55,973 nucleotides of DNA from an uncultured Chromatiaceae bacterium (lineage in GTDB: Bacteria > Pseudomonadota > Gammaproteobacteria > Enterobacterales > Alteromonadaceae): NCBI GenBank assembly GCA_946482325.1, contig CAMLRA010000009.1:1-55973 (forward strand), read 5' to 3'. Positions 1 to 9,251 of this stretch are shown piece by piece (position 1 is the stretch's first letter; each line of letters opens with the position of its first letter). Position numbers and translations under genes: made by a program. Below the pieces are notes generated by a model, which worked only from the letters and a program-made list of their open reading frames with translations, searched no databases and was not told the origin of the DNA.

Positions 1-18
1 TGTTGCGTTCTTCCGGCT

Positions 19-238
19 GAACACACCCGAAGCTCTGCGAGGGTGCAGACTCCCACGAAGCCGCGATGTTGAAGCCTAAAACTAACCAAAGCCAGCAGTT
101 TGGCTCTTCTCGCCGTCACACAGCGATTGAACACACCCTCGCTCCGCGAGGGGGCAGACTCTCAAGAAGTCGCGATGGTGAGGCCTAAAACTAACCAAAA
201 CCAACAGTTTGGCTCGTCTGGCCGTCACACCGGGGCTC
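19..238. repeat. Tandem repeat, about two copies of a 109-110 bp unit
   Basis: Copy one runs from about 19 to 128 and copy two from about 129 to 238. Both begin GAACACACCC and share GCAGACTC, CGCGATG, GCCTAAAACTAACCAAA and CAGTTTGGCTC, with scattered substitutions and one small indel. Each unit holds two short inverted repeats: CCCTCG...CGAGGG (clearest at 137-153) and CCAAA...TTTGG. Bases 1-18 look like the tail of an earlier copy, so the array may extend left of the window. No long reading frame is credible here. Function unknown. Confidence 0.8.
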
Positions 239-374
239 AACATCCCGCGGTCCTGAGTAGTGAAAATTGCTACATAACTGCACTTATCACACAGTGCTGA
301 ACTGAATGCTGGTGCTGAAGTAGTAAGCGATTCAACTGCCTCAATAGCTAGCAGCCTGCAAAACAGTATGGACT
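239..374. other. Non-coding stretch downstream of the orphan binding protein
   Basis: Between the repeat pair and the stop codon of the minus-strand binding-protein gene there is no gene that I can support. A degenerate start of a third repeat unit may be present near 234-250 (CTCAACATCCCGCG). I see no clear terminator. Confidence 0.5.
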
Positions 375-1496
375 TTAGATTTCCGTCTTTTGCAGGCCAT
401 CTTTATGAAGTTGATACAAAAATATGTGCTGCGAAGCCTGATGTGAAGTCGGTTGGTATTGCAGAGGGAGATCATAGAGTTTCTGCTTTGGTAATTGTTG
501 CATCACACAGTTCTGACTGAGATTTGCGGCACATTGTTTTAGCGCGGACACTAATATTGATGCTGCAGCAAATCCCTCCAGGCTGATGTCGCTACGATGA
601 GTTTGTTCAGCGGCTGTAAACTGATGAAAGGCATGCACTAATGTTGATGTCTGATCATTCGGATCTGGCACTACCATTGATGCATAGACCTGAAAGGGCG
701 GCTTTAGCAGCGCTTGTAATTGTTGAATACCCGTAAAAGATACAACGGAATAAACTGGATTAAAGTGTTGGCTTTGACCAAGTCGGATAGCAGTTGCTAA
801 TGGCGCATAGGTCCCCACTGTCAGCACTACATCTGGTTTTGCATCTTGTAGTTGTGAAACCGCTGCTTGCATATCCGTGCTATTTCGCTGAAAGCGCACG
901 ATCCCGACGGGGTGCAATCGTCGCTTTGACAGCTCAGCGATAAACCACTGCTCTACACTTGCACCAAATTCATCGGCTTGTATCAACAAAGCGACTCGCT
1001 TGTATCGTTTTTTATCGATCAGATAACGAATTTGGGTTTCCGCTTCCTGACGATAACTGGCACGAAAATTAAAGATAAAATTGTCTTGTGCCTGACGCAG
1101 AATATCCGCACCGGAAAATGGCGTCAGATATGGCAGCTGATGTTTGCGCAAAATTGGTAACACAGCGCTGGAGGTCGGTGTACCTACATAACCGAAAAGT
1201 GCAAAAACATGCTGGTCTAACAAAAAAATTCGGGTGTTTTCTACCGTCCGCAGCGGTTCATACCCATCATCGGCCGTCAGCAACTGAATCGGTCTGCCGC
1301 CAATGCCACCTTGCGTGTTTTGTGCGGCAAATACCAGATTGGCGCCATCACTGAACTGTTGTCCGAGCATTGCCGCCGGGCCACTGAATGGCGCTGACAT
1401 GCCGAGTTTTATCGGCGTTTGTGCGTCCGCGCCAGTAGGCAGGCATAACACAATACATACCGTAAGTGCAGTAAAACCAGCAAATCTGAATTGCAT
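375..1496 (-). CDS. Orphan periplasmic binding protein, branched-chain amino-acid (Leu/Ile/Val) type
   Basis: 373 aa with a Sec signal peptide (about residues 1-25, cut after ADA). The mature start, IKLGMSAPFSGPAAMLG, is typical of the Peripla_BP_6 (LivJ-like) family, followed by GGIGGRPIQL and a two-lobe periplasmic binding fold. Members bind amino acids, amides or small organic acids for an ABC importer, or act as sensor input. No permease or ATPase gene lies nearby. It follows tmcA on the same strand with about 55 bp between, so it could be read through from the uvrD-tmcA unit. The ligand cannot be told from the sequence. Confidence 0.85.
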   Translation of the reverse strand: MQFRFAGFTALTVCIVLCLPTGADAQTPIKLGMSAPFSGPAAMLGQQFSDGANLVFAAQNTQGGIGGRPIQLLTADDGYEPLRTVENTRIFLLDQHVFALFGYVGTPTSSAVLPILRKHQLPYLTPFSGADILRQAQDNFIFNFRASYRQEAETQIRYLIDKKRYKRVALLIQADEFGASVEQWFIAELSKRRLHPVGIVRFQRNSTDMQAAVSQLQDAKPDVVLTVGTYAPLATAIRLGQSQHFNPVYSVVSFTGIQQLQALLKPPFQVYASMVVPDPNDQTSTLVHAFHQFTAAEQTHRSDISLEGFAAASILVSALKQCAANLSQNCVMQQLPKQKLYDLPLQYQPTSHQASQHIFLYQLHKDGLQKTEI

Positions 1497-1551
1497 ACTG
1501 CAGCCACTCCGATAGGATACTGAACCAACTATAGCTTAGCCTCACTGGGCT

Positions 1552-3645
1552 TTAGCGGATTTGATGCAAATCAGCTAAACAGCTAGTACGTCTTAATTGA
1601 AGGGACAGAGCACTTAGCTCGGCAGCATTTAACCGTTGGTCTAGTCGTTGCCAGCACAAGGCGACCCAAAGCTGTGCTTCAGCCGTCGACAAAATTTGGA
1701 AATGCAGGTCCAGCCAACGCTTTAATGTCGCGGCAGCTTGAGCAAAGTCACGTAGCCCTTGTACAAATAATTGTAACAGCTGCTGGTCATAAGGGCTCCA
1801 GACCTCCGGAGCAGGTTTCACCCATTGTTGCAGCAACAGCGGGTCCAGTCGCGACCAGATGGTGTCAGCCTGCTGCCACAGGTTCCGGCCAAAGCATTGC
1901 TGTAGCGCGGCTATCTCGGAGTGATTGTCAGGGCGAAGCGGCTTTAGCATCAATACTGAATATTCACTACTGCTCTGATCCGGCGCTGCACTGAGTTTGA
2001 CCGCCGCATAACCGGCGCTTTGCCAAAAACGCACCAGTGTTGCTGTAGCGCCAAAACTAGTGGCCAGCAGGTCGACTGCGGTAGCGCTTGCGGTGGTACT
2101 GATGAAATTAAGCAGCGCCTGGCCTAGCCCCTGACGTTGCAAGTCCGGCCTGACCATCAGACGCTGGACCCGCCAGATGCACTGGGTACCGGCTTCACGC
2201 CACAGACAATGATAGGTCAGGCTTTGCGCCGCCAAATGACCCTGCACCCGACGTTTACCCTGATAAATCTCTGTGAGCAGCGGCGCTGGCAATTGCCCTT
2301 CCTGACTGACGACAGCGATTGCGGCAACTGCATCCCCTTGTTGTAATGTGAATACCAGCAGGCTGGGATCATCTAATAACGCCCACAAATCCCGCACCGA
2401 GGTCTGATAATGTGCCAGACAAGCCAGACGGAACACTTGCTGTAATAATGCCGGCTGTGCAGCCAGCGACATGGCGGTATATCGGTGCGGCTGCAAAGCT
2501 GAGGTGCTGAAAGTTACGGCTGAGGTATCGGGCTCATCTAACAAAAAGCTGTTAAAAATCAACCGCTCTAATGGGTCATGCCGGCCATAACGGATCGGTT
2601 GCTGTAAAACCAGCTTGCGCCAGCCAGGCCGGTGCTGGTGCAAATACTGTTGAAAACGCAGCTGAAAACCCCGTCCGGTGCCTTCGTAGCCATGTTCAGT
2701 TGTGGCAAATACCACCCGGCTGTAACTTTCCGTCAAGGCCTGCAGCTGCGGCGCCGGGATCGCGGCGGCTTCGTCAATCAGCAGCAGATCGGCTGCAGGT
2801 TGTTCTGCGAGCAGCCGGTCGACGGGCCAGAACTGTAGTAGTGATGGCGTGTCTGCGCCGAGCTGCCGTTGGCAGGTGTCTAAAGTAACTTGTGCTGCGG
2901 CTGGCTGTGGCGCCGTGATAAACAGTCTGGTCTTGCCGGCCTGTTGCAGCTGTGCGGCGGCAAGGCCAAGCGCGGCTGATTTGCCTCTGCCCCGATGGGC
3001 ACTAAGCACCAGTGGCCGGTGCCGGTGACCGCTGACCACGCGATGGATGGCTGCGACGGCGAGTTGCTGACAGTGACTGGCGTAAGGCGCAGAGAATTGT
3101 ACTTCCGCATTTAATTCAAAAGGTGTCTCCAGACGATTGTCCAAACCGCTGTGACTCCAATGCACCAGCGGCTGCTGTTGCCATTGTGAAGCAAGCCAAT
3201 GCTGAAACCGGCCGACATGCTGTGCGGCATCCGTCGGATAAGACAGCAAACGCCGGGCGGCCGGGTTAGGTTGCCGGCTGAATATTTCAGCATCAGCGGT
3301 CAATAACAGCCAGATGCCGCCGGCGGTCAGGCAACCCATACTGGCTGCGACCAGGTCCCAATCCATGCCATCGCTAGCCTGAATAACCAGGACATCACAT
3401 TCTTGTCCCAGCAGCTGCTGCCGGGCTTGGCCGGCGATTTGTCTGACCTGTAGTTGGTCGTTAAATGTTGGCCAGGGCTCGCCTAACCAAAAAATGCGAT
3501 CTGTATTGTTGAGCTGGCTTTGCAGCCATTGCCAGCACTCCAACAAAAAGGCGTCGTCGCCCTGCGCCCAGACCGGCAAGCGCCAGCGCTGCGTCCGGCA
3601 CAGCGCCCAGGCCTGTAGTAACTCAGAGGGGGGTGAGACGGGCAT
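1552..3645 (-). CDS. tmcA: tRNA(Met) cytidine acetyltransferase TmcA
   Basis: 697 aa. TmcA makes N4-acetylcytidine at the wobble base of elongator tRNA-Met with ATP and acetyl-CoA. Domains in order: an N-terminal DUF1726-like part; a RecD-like helicase/ATPase module with Walker A HRGRGKS (about residues 217-223) and Walker B LLLIDEAAAIP (about 287-297); a GNAT acetyltransferase with the acetyl-CoA loop VRPDLQRQGLGQALL (about residue 490); and a tRNA-binding tail. Length matches the family (E. coli about 670 aa). Its start lies inside the end of uvrD (23-nt overlap), so translation is probably coupled. Confidence 0.93.
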   Translation of the reverse strand: MPVSPPSELLQAWALCRTQRWRLPVWAQGDDAFLLECWQWLQSQLNNTDRIFWLGEPWPTFNDQLQVRQIAGQARQQLLGQECDVLVIQASDGMDWDLVAASMGCLTAGGIWLLLTADAEIFSRQPNPAARRLLSYPTDAAQHVGRFQHWLASQWQQQPLVHWSHSGLDNRLETPFELNAEVQFSAPYASHCQQLAVAAIHRVVSGHRHRPLVLSAHRGRGKSAALGLAAAQLQQAGKTRLFITAPQPAAAQVTLDTCQRQLGADTPSLLQFWPVDRLLAEQPAADLLLIDEAAAIPAPQLQALTESYSRVVFATTEHGYEGTGRGFQLRFQQYLHQHRPGWRKLVLQQPIRYGRHDPLERLIFNSFLLDEPDTSAVTFSTSALQPHRYTAMSLAAQPALLQQVFRLACLAHYQTSVRDLWALLDDPSLLVFTLQQGDAVAAIAVVSQEGQLPAPLLTEIYQGKRRVQGHLAAQSLTYHCLWREAGTQCIWRVQRLMVRPDLQRQGLGQALLNFISTTASATAVDLLATSFGATATLVRFWQSAGYAAVKLSAAPDQSSSEYSVLMLKPLRPDNHSEIAALQQCFGRNLWQQADTIWSRLDPLLLQQWVKPAPEVWSPYDQQLLQLFVQGLRDFAQAAATLKRWLDLHFQILSTAEAQLWVALCWQRLDQRLNAAELSALSLQLRRTSCLADLHQIR

Positions 3646-5791
3646 AGGATGTGACCAGCCACTTACTGCCGAGTTGGTCGAAGTTAATCTGAATGCGCGA
3701 CTGGCTGCCGGTGCCTTCGTAATTCAGCACTGTACCTTCACCGAACTTCTCATGATGGACGCGCTGGCCCAGTTTAAATCCGGTGTTTTCAAAAGCACTG
3801 TGGCTGGCAGCACTGCCAAAGCGGTTAAATTGCGTTGGCCGGCTGACGGTGGTCGTCAGGCGAATTTCTTCGACATATTCCGCCGGAATTTCCCGTAAAA
3901 AACGCGACGGTTTGTTGTACTGCTCCTGGCCATATAAACGCCGGCTTTCGGCGTGGCACAGATAGAGCTTTTGCATGGCGCGTGTCATGCCGACATAACA
4001 AAGCCGGCGCTCTTCCTCCAGCCTCGTGGGGTCGTCGCCGCTTTGTTGGCTGGGGAACATGCCTTCTTCCAGACCACAAACAAACACCAGTGGGAATTCC
4101 AGCCCTTTGGCGGTGTGCAGCGTCATCAGCTGCACGGCATCTGAGTGCTCTTCTGCCTGGTATTCACCGGCTTCCAGCGCTGCCTGTGACAAAAATGCCG
4201 ACAACGGGCTCATCTCTTCGTTATTGCTGAAGTTGAGATTGGCGCAGGCGTTGACCAGCTCGTTTAAGTTTTCGATACGGGTCTGGGCCTTTTCACCTTT
4301 TTCCGCCTGATACATCGCGTACAGGCCGGACTGATGGATCACATGGTCGGCCTGTTCATCCAGTGACAAGTCGCGGATGTCGTCATCGAGCTTGTTAATC
4401 AGCTCCATAAAGGCGGCCACTGCATTGGCGGCGCGGCCACTGAGTTCTTTTTGATGCAACATCTGCTGCAGGCTTTGCCACAGCGTTTGTGAGCTGGCGC
4501 GGGCAAATTCACGCACTTTGTCCATGCTGGAATCACCAATGCCGCGGGTTGGCGTATTGATGATGCGCTCAAGCGCTGCATCGTCCTGGCGATTGTTGAT
4601 CAGCCGCAGATAAGACAAAGCGTCTTTAATTTCCTGACGTTCATAAAAGCGCAGCCCGCCGTAAATCCGGTAATGGATGCCATCCTGAATGAGCGCTTCT
4701 TCCAGCACCCGCGACTGGGCATTGTTGCGGTACAGCACCGCTGCTTCGGTCAGTTTGCCGCCCTGACGGCGCCATTCGCGAATTCGGCTGACGATAAAAC
4801 GCGCTTCGTCCAGTTCGTTAAAAGCGCTGTATAACGAAATTGGCTCGCCGTCGTCGCCGTCAGTCCACAAATCTTTGCCAAGCCGGCCCTGATTGTTGCT
4901 GATGACTGCGTTGGCGGCTTTGAGGATAATGCCGGTCGAGCGGTAATTTTGTTCCAGTCGGATGGTTTCCGGATTTGGGAAATCTTTCAGGAATTGCTGA
5001 ATATTTTCTACTTTGGCGCCACGCCAGCCGTAAATCGACTGGTCATCGTCACCGACGATCATGACACGGGCATGGTTGCCGGCCAGCAGGCGTAACCATT
5101 GGTATTGAATGGCGTTAGTATCCTGAAACTCGTCGACCAGAATATGGCGGAAACGTTGCTGATAATGACTGCGCACCTGTTCATTATTTTTCAGCAGTTC
5201 GAAACTGCGCAGCAGAATTTCGGCAAAATCCACCAGGCCGGCGCGGTCGCACATCTCCTGATACGCGCCGTAAATTTTAATCAGCGTCTGCAGATTAAAA
5301 TCGCCGCCATGCGCCATAGTGCCGGGGCGTTCGCCTTCGTCTTTGCGACCATTGATAAACCACTGCACTTGTTTCGGCGCCCAGTGTTTTTCATCCAGAT
5401 TCAGTGCTTTTAATACCCGCCGGACCAGACGGTACTGGTCATCTGAATCGATGATCTGAAAACCCTGCGGTAAATTGGCTTCCTGATAGTGGGCGCGTAA
5501 TAAACGATGCGACAGGCCGTGAAAAGTCCCCATCCATAGATTATTCAGACTGACACCAACGGTTTGTTCGATGCGTGAGCGCATTTCCTGTGCAGCTTTG
5601 TTGGTGAACGTCACGGCCAGCAGCGAATAAGGCGCGACGCGCTCGACTTGCATCAGCCAGGCCATCCGGTGCACCAGCACCCGGGTTTTGCCGGAACCGG
5701 CACCGGCCAGCACCAGCATGTGCTGGGGTTGTGCTGCAACCGCTTCACGTTGTTTATCGTTTAAACCATCCAGTAACAGCGAAACGTCCAT
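3623..5791 (-). CDS. uvrD: DNA helicase II UvrD
   Basis: 722 aa from the ATG at 5791. The open frame continues upstream to 5869, but MDVSLLLDGLNDKQREAV is the usual family start. It is a superfamily 1A 3'-5' helicase for nucleotide-excision and mismatch repair. Visible motifs: Walker A AGAGSGKT (residues 29-36), ILVDEFQDTN (II), GDDDQSIYGWRGA (III), LEQNYRST (IV), LMTLHTAKGLEFP (V), and EERRLCYVGMTRA (VI). The C-terminal Tudor-like segment (GQRVHHEKFGEGTVLNYEG) is present, so the protein looks full length. The E. coli neighbours yigB and xerC lie upstream, but here a binding-protein gene separates those two. Confidence 0.96.
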   Translation of the reverse strand: MDVSLLLDGLNDKQREAVAAQPQHMLVLAGAGSGKTRVLVHRMAWLMQVERVAPYSLLAVTFTNKAAQEMRSRIEQTVGVSLNNLWMGTFHGLSHRLLRAHYQEANLPQGFQIIDSDDQYRLVRRVLKALNLDEKHWAPKQVQWFINGRKDEGERPGTMAHGGDFNLQTLIKIYGAYQEMCDRAGLVDFAEILLRSFELLKNNEQVRSHYQQRFRHILVDEFQDTNAIQYQWLRLLAGNHARVMIVGDDDQSIYGWRGAKVENIQQFLKDFPNPETIRLEQNYRSTGIILKAANAVISNNQGRLGKDLWTDGDDGEPISLYSAFNELDEARFIVSRIREWRRQGGKLTEAAVLYRNNAQSRVLEEALIQDGIHYRIYGGLRFYERQEIKDALSYLRLINNRQDDAALERIINTPTRGIGDSSMDKVREFARASSQTLWQSLQQMLHQKELSGRAANAVAAFMELINKLDDDIRDLSLDEQADHVIHQSGLYAMYQAEKGEKAQTRIENLNELVNACANLNFSNNEEMSPLSAFLSQAALEAGEYQAEEHSDAVQLMTLHTAKGLEFPLVFVCGLEEGMFPSQQSGDDPTRLEEERRLCYVGMTRAMQKLYLCHAESRRLYGQEQYNKPSRFLREIPAEYVEEIRLTTTVSRPTQFNRFGSAASHSAFENTGFKLGQRVHHEKFGEGTVLNYEGTGSQSRIQINFDQLGSKWLVTSYARLTPL

Positions 5792-5821
5792 CAACTCAAA
5801 CCTATGGATAAATTTACAGGC

Positions 5822-5827
5822 ATTATA
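5822..5827 (-). promoter_or_regulatory. Candidate -10 element upstream of uvrD
   Basis: On the minus strand TATAAT lies about 30 nt before the uvrD ATG. No good -35 is visible at 16-18 nt. The surrounding GGGTATATAAT half-resembles the LexA site of E. coli uvrD, but the second CTGT/ACAG half is missing. Confidence 0.35.
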
Positions 5828-5887
5828 TACCCAAGCACACACGAGATGCGAGTTTCCGGGCCACAGCACCCCGACTGCAGAGCCTGT

Positions 5888-6613
5888 TTAACCCCGTTGC
5901 AATAACAATAATTGCGCCAAATCGCTGAGTTCCAAATGTGGCAGCACCAGCGGTGGTTTCGCCGTCTGCGGCTGTGGGCTATTGGCCGGATTTAACCAGG
6001 CGGCCTGACAGCCAGCATTCAATGCGCCCAGCACATCGGAACGGACATGGTCGCCGATATGCAGAATCTGTCCGGGTTCAAGGCCAAGCCGCTTGGCTGC
6101 ATGGTGGAACAAGTCCGGATAAGGTTTCATCCGCCCATCCGGGCCGGCGCGTAAGGCAAACTGAAAATAGGGCGCAATGCCCATGCGCTGAATATCGGCA
6201 TTGCCATTGGTGATGGCGACCAGCGGAAACCGGCTGGCGAGCTGTGCCAGCTGTTGCTTGACCTGTGCACTGATACAGATATTGGTGCGTTCCTGCAAAA
6301 AAGCACCCAGCGCCAATTCAGCCACTTCGCTGGCTTCACAGGCAGACAAGCCCTGCGCCAGCAGGCCTTGCTCCACGGCGAGTAACCGCCAGCGGCTGAC
6401 ATCATGGCGGATCTCCGCATCCTGCGCCGCTAACAGCTTGCGCTGTTGCCACCAATATTGTGGGTCATTGTGCGGCAAATCCGGCTTCAGCTGGGTTAAA
6501 CGTTGCTGCATCGCCAGCTCGGCGGCCAGGATCACGGTGCTGTTGGCGTATAAAGTGTCATCAAGGTCAAACGACAATGCCTGAATCGGTGAGAGGTTTT
6601 TATACAGACGCAT
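5888..6613 (-). CDS. yigB: HAD-superfamily phosphatase, YigB-like
   Basis: 241 aa. The N-terminal motif LSFDLDDTLYAN is the DxDxT nucleophile motif of HAD phosphatases. AITNGN is motif II and HIGDHVRSDVLGALNAGCQAAWLN is motif III/IV. E. coli YigB dephosphorylates 5-amino-6-(5-phosphoribitylamino)uracil in riboflavin synthesis and sits between xerC and uvrD. The position just upstream of uvrD supports the same assignment, although HAD enzymes are often promiscuous. The upstream side is occupied by the opposite-strand gene at 6808 instead of xerC. Confidence 0.85.
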   Translation of the reverse strand: MRLYKNLSPIQALSFDLDDTLYANSTVILAAELAMQQRLTQLKPDLPHNDPQYWWQQRKLLAAQDAEIRHDVSRWRLLAVEQGLLAQGLSACEASEVAELALGAFLQERTNICISAQVKQQLAQLASRFPLVAITNGNADIQRMGIAPYFQFALRAGPDGRMKPYPDLFHHAAKRLGLEPGQILHIGDHVRSDVLGALNAGCQAAWLNPANSPQPQTAKPPLVLPHLELSDLAQLLLLQRG

Positions 6614-6807
6614 GGAAAAATCCGCCAGTTCGGTTTAAAGCTTATTATGCATGGCTCCGTTTGCCTTGTCTGGCTTTGCAGCGGCGGCAGCACCAAAACA
6701 ATTGTCTGAACCACAAGACAACGCAGCTCTGCATCGCTTATGCTGGCTGCCATTTTTACCTGCTATTTGTTCTACCGGACTTTTGCTGGTCTGGTTTGGG
6801 AGTCACA

Positions 6808-7626
6808 GTGAACCTGATTTGTCGTGGTAGTCTTGTTGGGTTCGGGCTGCTGGCATTGCTGGGCAGTGTGAATGCCATTGCGGCCACACCATTGCTAGAG
6901 CTGCCGTGCCAGCGCACTGTAATCAGCCGCTCCGCTACCAATATGCCGCCTTATTCATTTTTGGACGAAAAGCAACAGCTCACCGGTTATCGCGTTGAAT
7001 TTATGCAGCAATTGTTTGGGCGATTAGGCTGCAAGCTGGAGATCCTGACCGATTCACCATGGAAACGTGCATTAATGCTGCTGGAAAGCGGTGAAATTGA
7101 CGTGCTGATGAACGCATCAAAATCTGCCGGGCGGGAAACCTACGCCTGGTTCTCACAGCCTTATGAAGATGAAAAAGTCGCAGTCTTTGTCGCGGCAGCG
7201 CAGCGTGACCAGCTAAAACTAAAACAGCTGGCTGACATAGCGGAACAGGGCTATAGCGTCGGGATTATCCGCGGTAATTTTTATGGCTCGCAAGTGAGCG
7301 CTTTGCTGGAGCAGCCGACGTTTCGCAAATACGTTGTAGAAGCTATTGATAAACCTGCGCTTTATCAATTTGCGCTACGGGGGCGAGTGCAGCTGTATCT
7401 GGATTATTTCCCCAATGGCCTGCTGGCGCTGCGCGACGAAAAGCTGGAACAGCAAATAGTGCGATACCCAATTCCTCCCATCACTATTGGCCAGGTGCAT
7501 TTTATGCTGAGTAAAAAAAGTGTCAGTGCGGAATTTGTCCGGCAGCTGGATTTGGCGCTGGCTGACATGCTGCGTGACGGCTCAGTGCGTAAATTGCAGT
7601 ATAAATATGGCGTGATGCCGGAGTAA
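6808..7626 (+). CDS. Orphan periplasmic binding protein, family 3 (PBPb)
   Basis: 272 aa from a GTG at 6808. This start has GGGAG six nt upstream and begins a signal peptide ending near NAIAA. The longer open frame from 6460 would run over the yigB start region and lacks a signal. The mature part has the family 3 solute-binding pattern: MPPYSFLDEKQQLTGYRVEFMQQLF, then EILTDSPWKRALMLLESGEIDVLMNAS. Proteins of this type bind polar amino acids or serve as free-standing sensors. There is no transporter gene beside it. It lies between xerC and yigB on the opposite strand, a place where these two are usually adjacent. Confidence 0.82.
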   Translation: MNLICRGSLVGFGLLALLGSVNAIAATPLLELPCQRTVISRSATNMPPYSFLDEKQQLTGYRVEFMQQLFGRLGCKLEILTDSPWKRALMLLESGEIDVLMNASKSAGRETYAWFSQPYEDEKVAVFVAAAQRDQLKLKQLADIAEQGYSVGIIRGNFYGSQVSALLEQPTFRKYVVEAIDKPALYQFALRGRVQLYLDYFPNGLLALRDEKLEQQIVRYPIPPITIGQVHFMLSKKSVSAEFVRQLDLALADMLRDGSVRKLQYKYGVMPE

Positions 7627-7627
7627 C

Positions 7628-8590
7628 TCAGCGTGGCGATTTCTTGGCACGCGGATGCGCCGCATCGTAGACCTTGGCCAGATGCTGAAAATCCAGATGG
7701 GTATAGACCTGGGTCGTGCTCAGGTTCGCGTGGCCCAATAGTTCCTGTACCGCACGCAAATCGCCGCTCGATTCGAGCAGATGACTGGCAAAAGAATGCC
7801 TGAGCATATGTGGATGCACGTGTTGCGACAATCCCTGACGCCGCGCCCATAATTCAACGCGTTGGCGCACATGCCGCGCGGAAATCCGGCGTTTTTGTTT
7901 GCTCAGAAACAGCGCGTCCACATCATCACCGATATAAGCCGGTCGACGTTGCAGCCAGCGTTGCAGCGCTTTTTGCGCCAGCGAGCCAATCGGCAACACC
8001 CTGATTTTATTGCCTTTACCACGTACGCGGATTTGTTGTTCACTCCAGTGAATATCGGCGAGATTGGCGCTAACCAGCTCGTCGAGGCGCAGGCCCGATG
8101 AATAAAACAGCTCCAAAATGGCCGCGTCGCGCACCGCCAGATCATCGTCTGGTTCGTCAATATCGAGTAGCCGCGCCATTTCATCGACATCGAGATTCTT
8201 CGGCAGCGGTTTGGTGGTTTTCGGCACTTTTAAATACAAAGTCGGGTTATCGGCTCTGTGACCTTGCTGCTGCAGATAACGATAAAAACTGCGCAGCGCC
8301 GCCAGCCGTAACGCCAGACTTTTGGGTTTCAGGCTTTGCCGGCAGCTCAGGATATGTTGTTGTAATTGCCGCTCGGTCAGCTGTAACCAGTCCGGATTAG
8401 TTTGGCTTAGCCACACCGCCTGCAATTGTTGCTGATAAGTCGTCAGGGTTTGTCTGCTGTAGGCGCGTTCAAATTGCAGGTAGGCGAGAAACTTCAACAG
8501 CAGCGGGTCGGGTGCCAAAGCAGCTTGCTGCTCCGGCTCTGCACCGGTTAGCGGCTCAGACTGCCGGGCGCTAGCGGCCTTGTTGGCCAT
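7628..8590 (-). CDS. xerC: Site-specific tyrosine recombinase XerC
   Basis: 320 aa. XerC resolves chromosome dimers at dif together with XerD and FtsK. The SAM-like N-terminal domain (about residues 29-115) is followed by the catalytic domain with R168 (SSGLRLDELV), K192 (RGKGNK), H261 and R264 (HMLRHSFASH), H287 (LLGHANL) and the nucleophile Y296 (TTQVYTHLD). All six are present. The N-terminal 25 residues, rich in Ala/Gln/Glu, are longer than in E. coli. The start overlaps the end of the DUF484 gene by 20 nt. Its 3' end nearly touches the convergent binding-protein gene. Confidence 0.95.
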   Translation of the reverse strand: MANKAASARQSEPLTGAEPEQQAALAPDPLLLKFLAYLQFERAYSRQTLTTYQQQLQAVWLSQTNPDWLQLTERQLQQHILSCRQSLKPKSLALRLAALRSFYRYLQQQGHRADNPTLYLKVPKTTKPLPKNLDVDEMARLLDIDEPDDDLAVRDAAILELFYSSGLRLDELVSANLADIHWSEQQIRVRGKGNKIRVLPIGSLAQKALQRWLQRRPAYIGDDVDALFLSKQKRRISARHVRQRVELWARRQGLSQHVHPHMLRHSFASHLLESSGDLRAVQELLGHANLSTTQVYTHLDFQHLAKVYDAAHPRAKKSPR

Positions 8591-9251
8591 AACGTGGCAA
8601 CACTAAGGCCAGCACTTTGGCGATGTGATCGATAAACAGCGTGTCCATGCTCGGCTGGAAGTGATCATCGAGCTGCGAACCAAACGCCAGTAAGGCCAGC
8701 GGCTGGTCGGCGTGGCTAATCAGCAGGAGCGCAACCGAATGAATACTGGGCGGGAACAAGGTCGCCATTTCATCGCGATTGAGCCGGCCAAAATAGTAAT
8801 GCCGGCCTTGTAAGCGGTGTTCCAGCACCAATTGCAGCGCAGTGAAATGATCGCCCATAGCTTCGTGATTAAATTCAATCAGATTGCAGGCGTGCACCTG
8901 CGGCATTTTGTTGGCAAAAGCGCTGAGTGCCAGGCGAATGTCGGTTTTTTGCCGCGCTGCCAATAAATCGAGGTGCAACTGGTTCAGGGCAAAGAAAATA
9001 TGTTCGTTTTGCCGGGCTATCGTCATCAGCCGGGTGATGTCTTCTTCCAGACCACGCACCCGTTCACGTTGCAACTCCATCTGGCGCTCAACCAAAGATA
9101 CAGCCCCGCGTTGCGCATGTGGTAAACGCAACCGCGACAACAATTCCGGGTGATGCTGGAAAAATGCCGGGTGCTCCAGCAGGTACTGATAGACCAGCTG
9201 GTCGTGCAGATAAGCATGATTGAGTTCTTTTACGTCTGTGACGTCCGTCAT
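8571..9251 (-). CDS. DUF484 family protein (YigA-like)
   Basis: 226 aa, cytoplasmic. It has the DUF484 pattern: an N-terminal [16 protein letters not shown] segment, then a coiled region ([25 protein letters not shown]) and a GAF-like C-terminal domain ([30 protein letters not shown]). The family is nearly always encoded between dapF and xerC and its role is unknown. Its ATG overlaps the dapF stop by 4 nt (ATGA), so it is translated with dapF. Confidence 0.9.
   Translation of the reverse strand: MTDVTDVKELNHAYLHDQLVYQYLLEHPAFFQHHPELLSRLRLPHAQRGAVSLVERQMELQRERVRGLEEDITRLMTIARQNEHIFFALNQLHLDLLAARQKTDIRLALSAFANKMPQVHACNLIEFNHEAMGDHFTALQLVLEHRLQGRHYYFGRLNRDEMATLFPPSIHSVALLLISHADQPLALLAFGSQLDDHFQPSMDTLFIDHIAKVLALVLPRYGQQGR

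Noticed and set aside
1..250. CRISPR array
   Set aside because: The repeats are ~110 bp long and similar throughout, with no short identical repeat and unique spacers.
100..300. Short plus-strand frame across the tandem repeats
   Set aside because: It spans repeat units without repeating its own sequence in frame and has no domain or good start signal.
5800..5840. LexA/SOS box upstream of uvrD
   Set aside because: GGGTATATAAT half-resembles the E. coli uvrD LexA site, but the CTGT/ACAG half sites with 8-nt spacing are not there.
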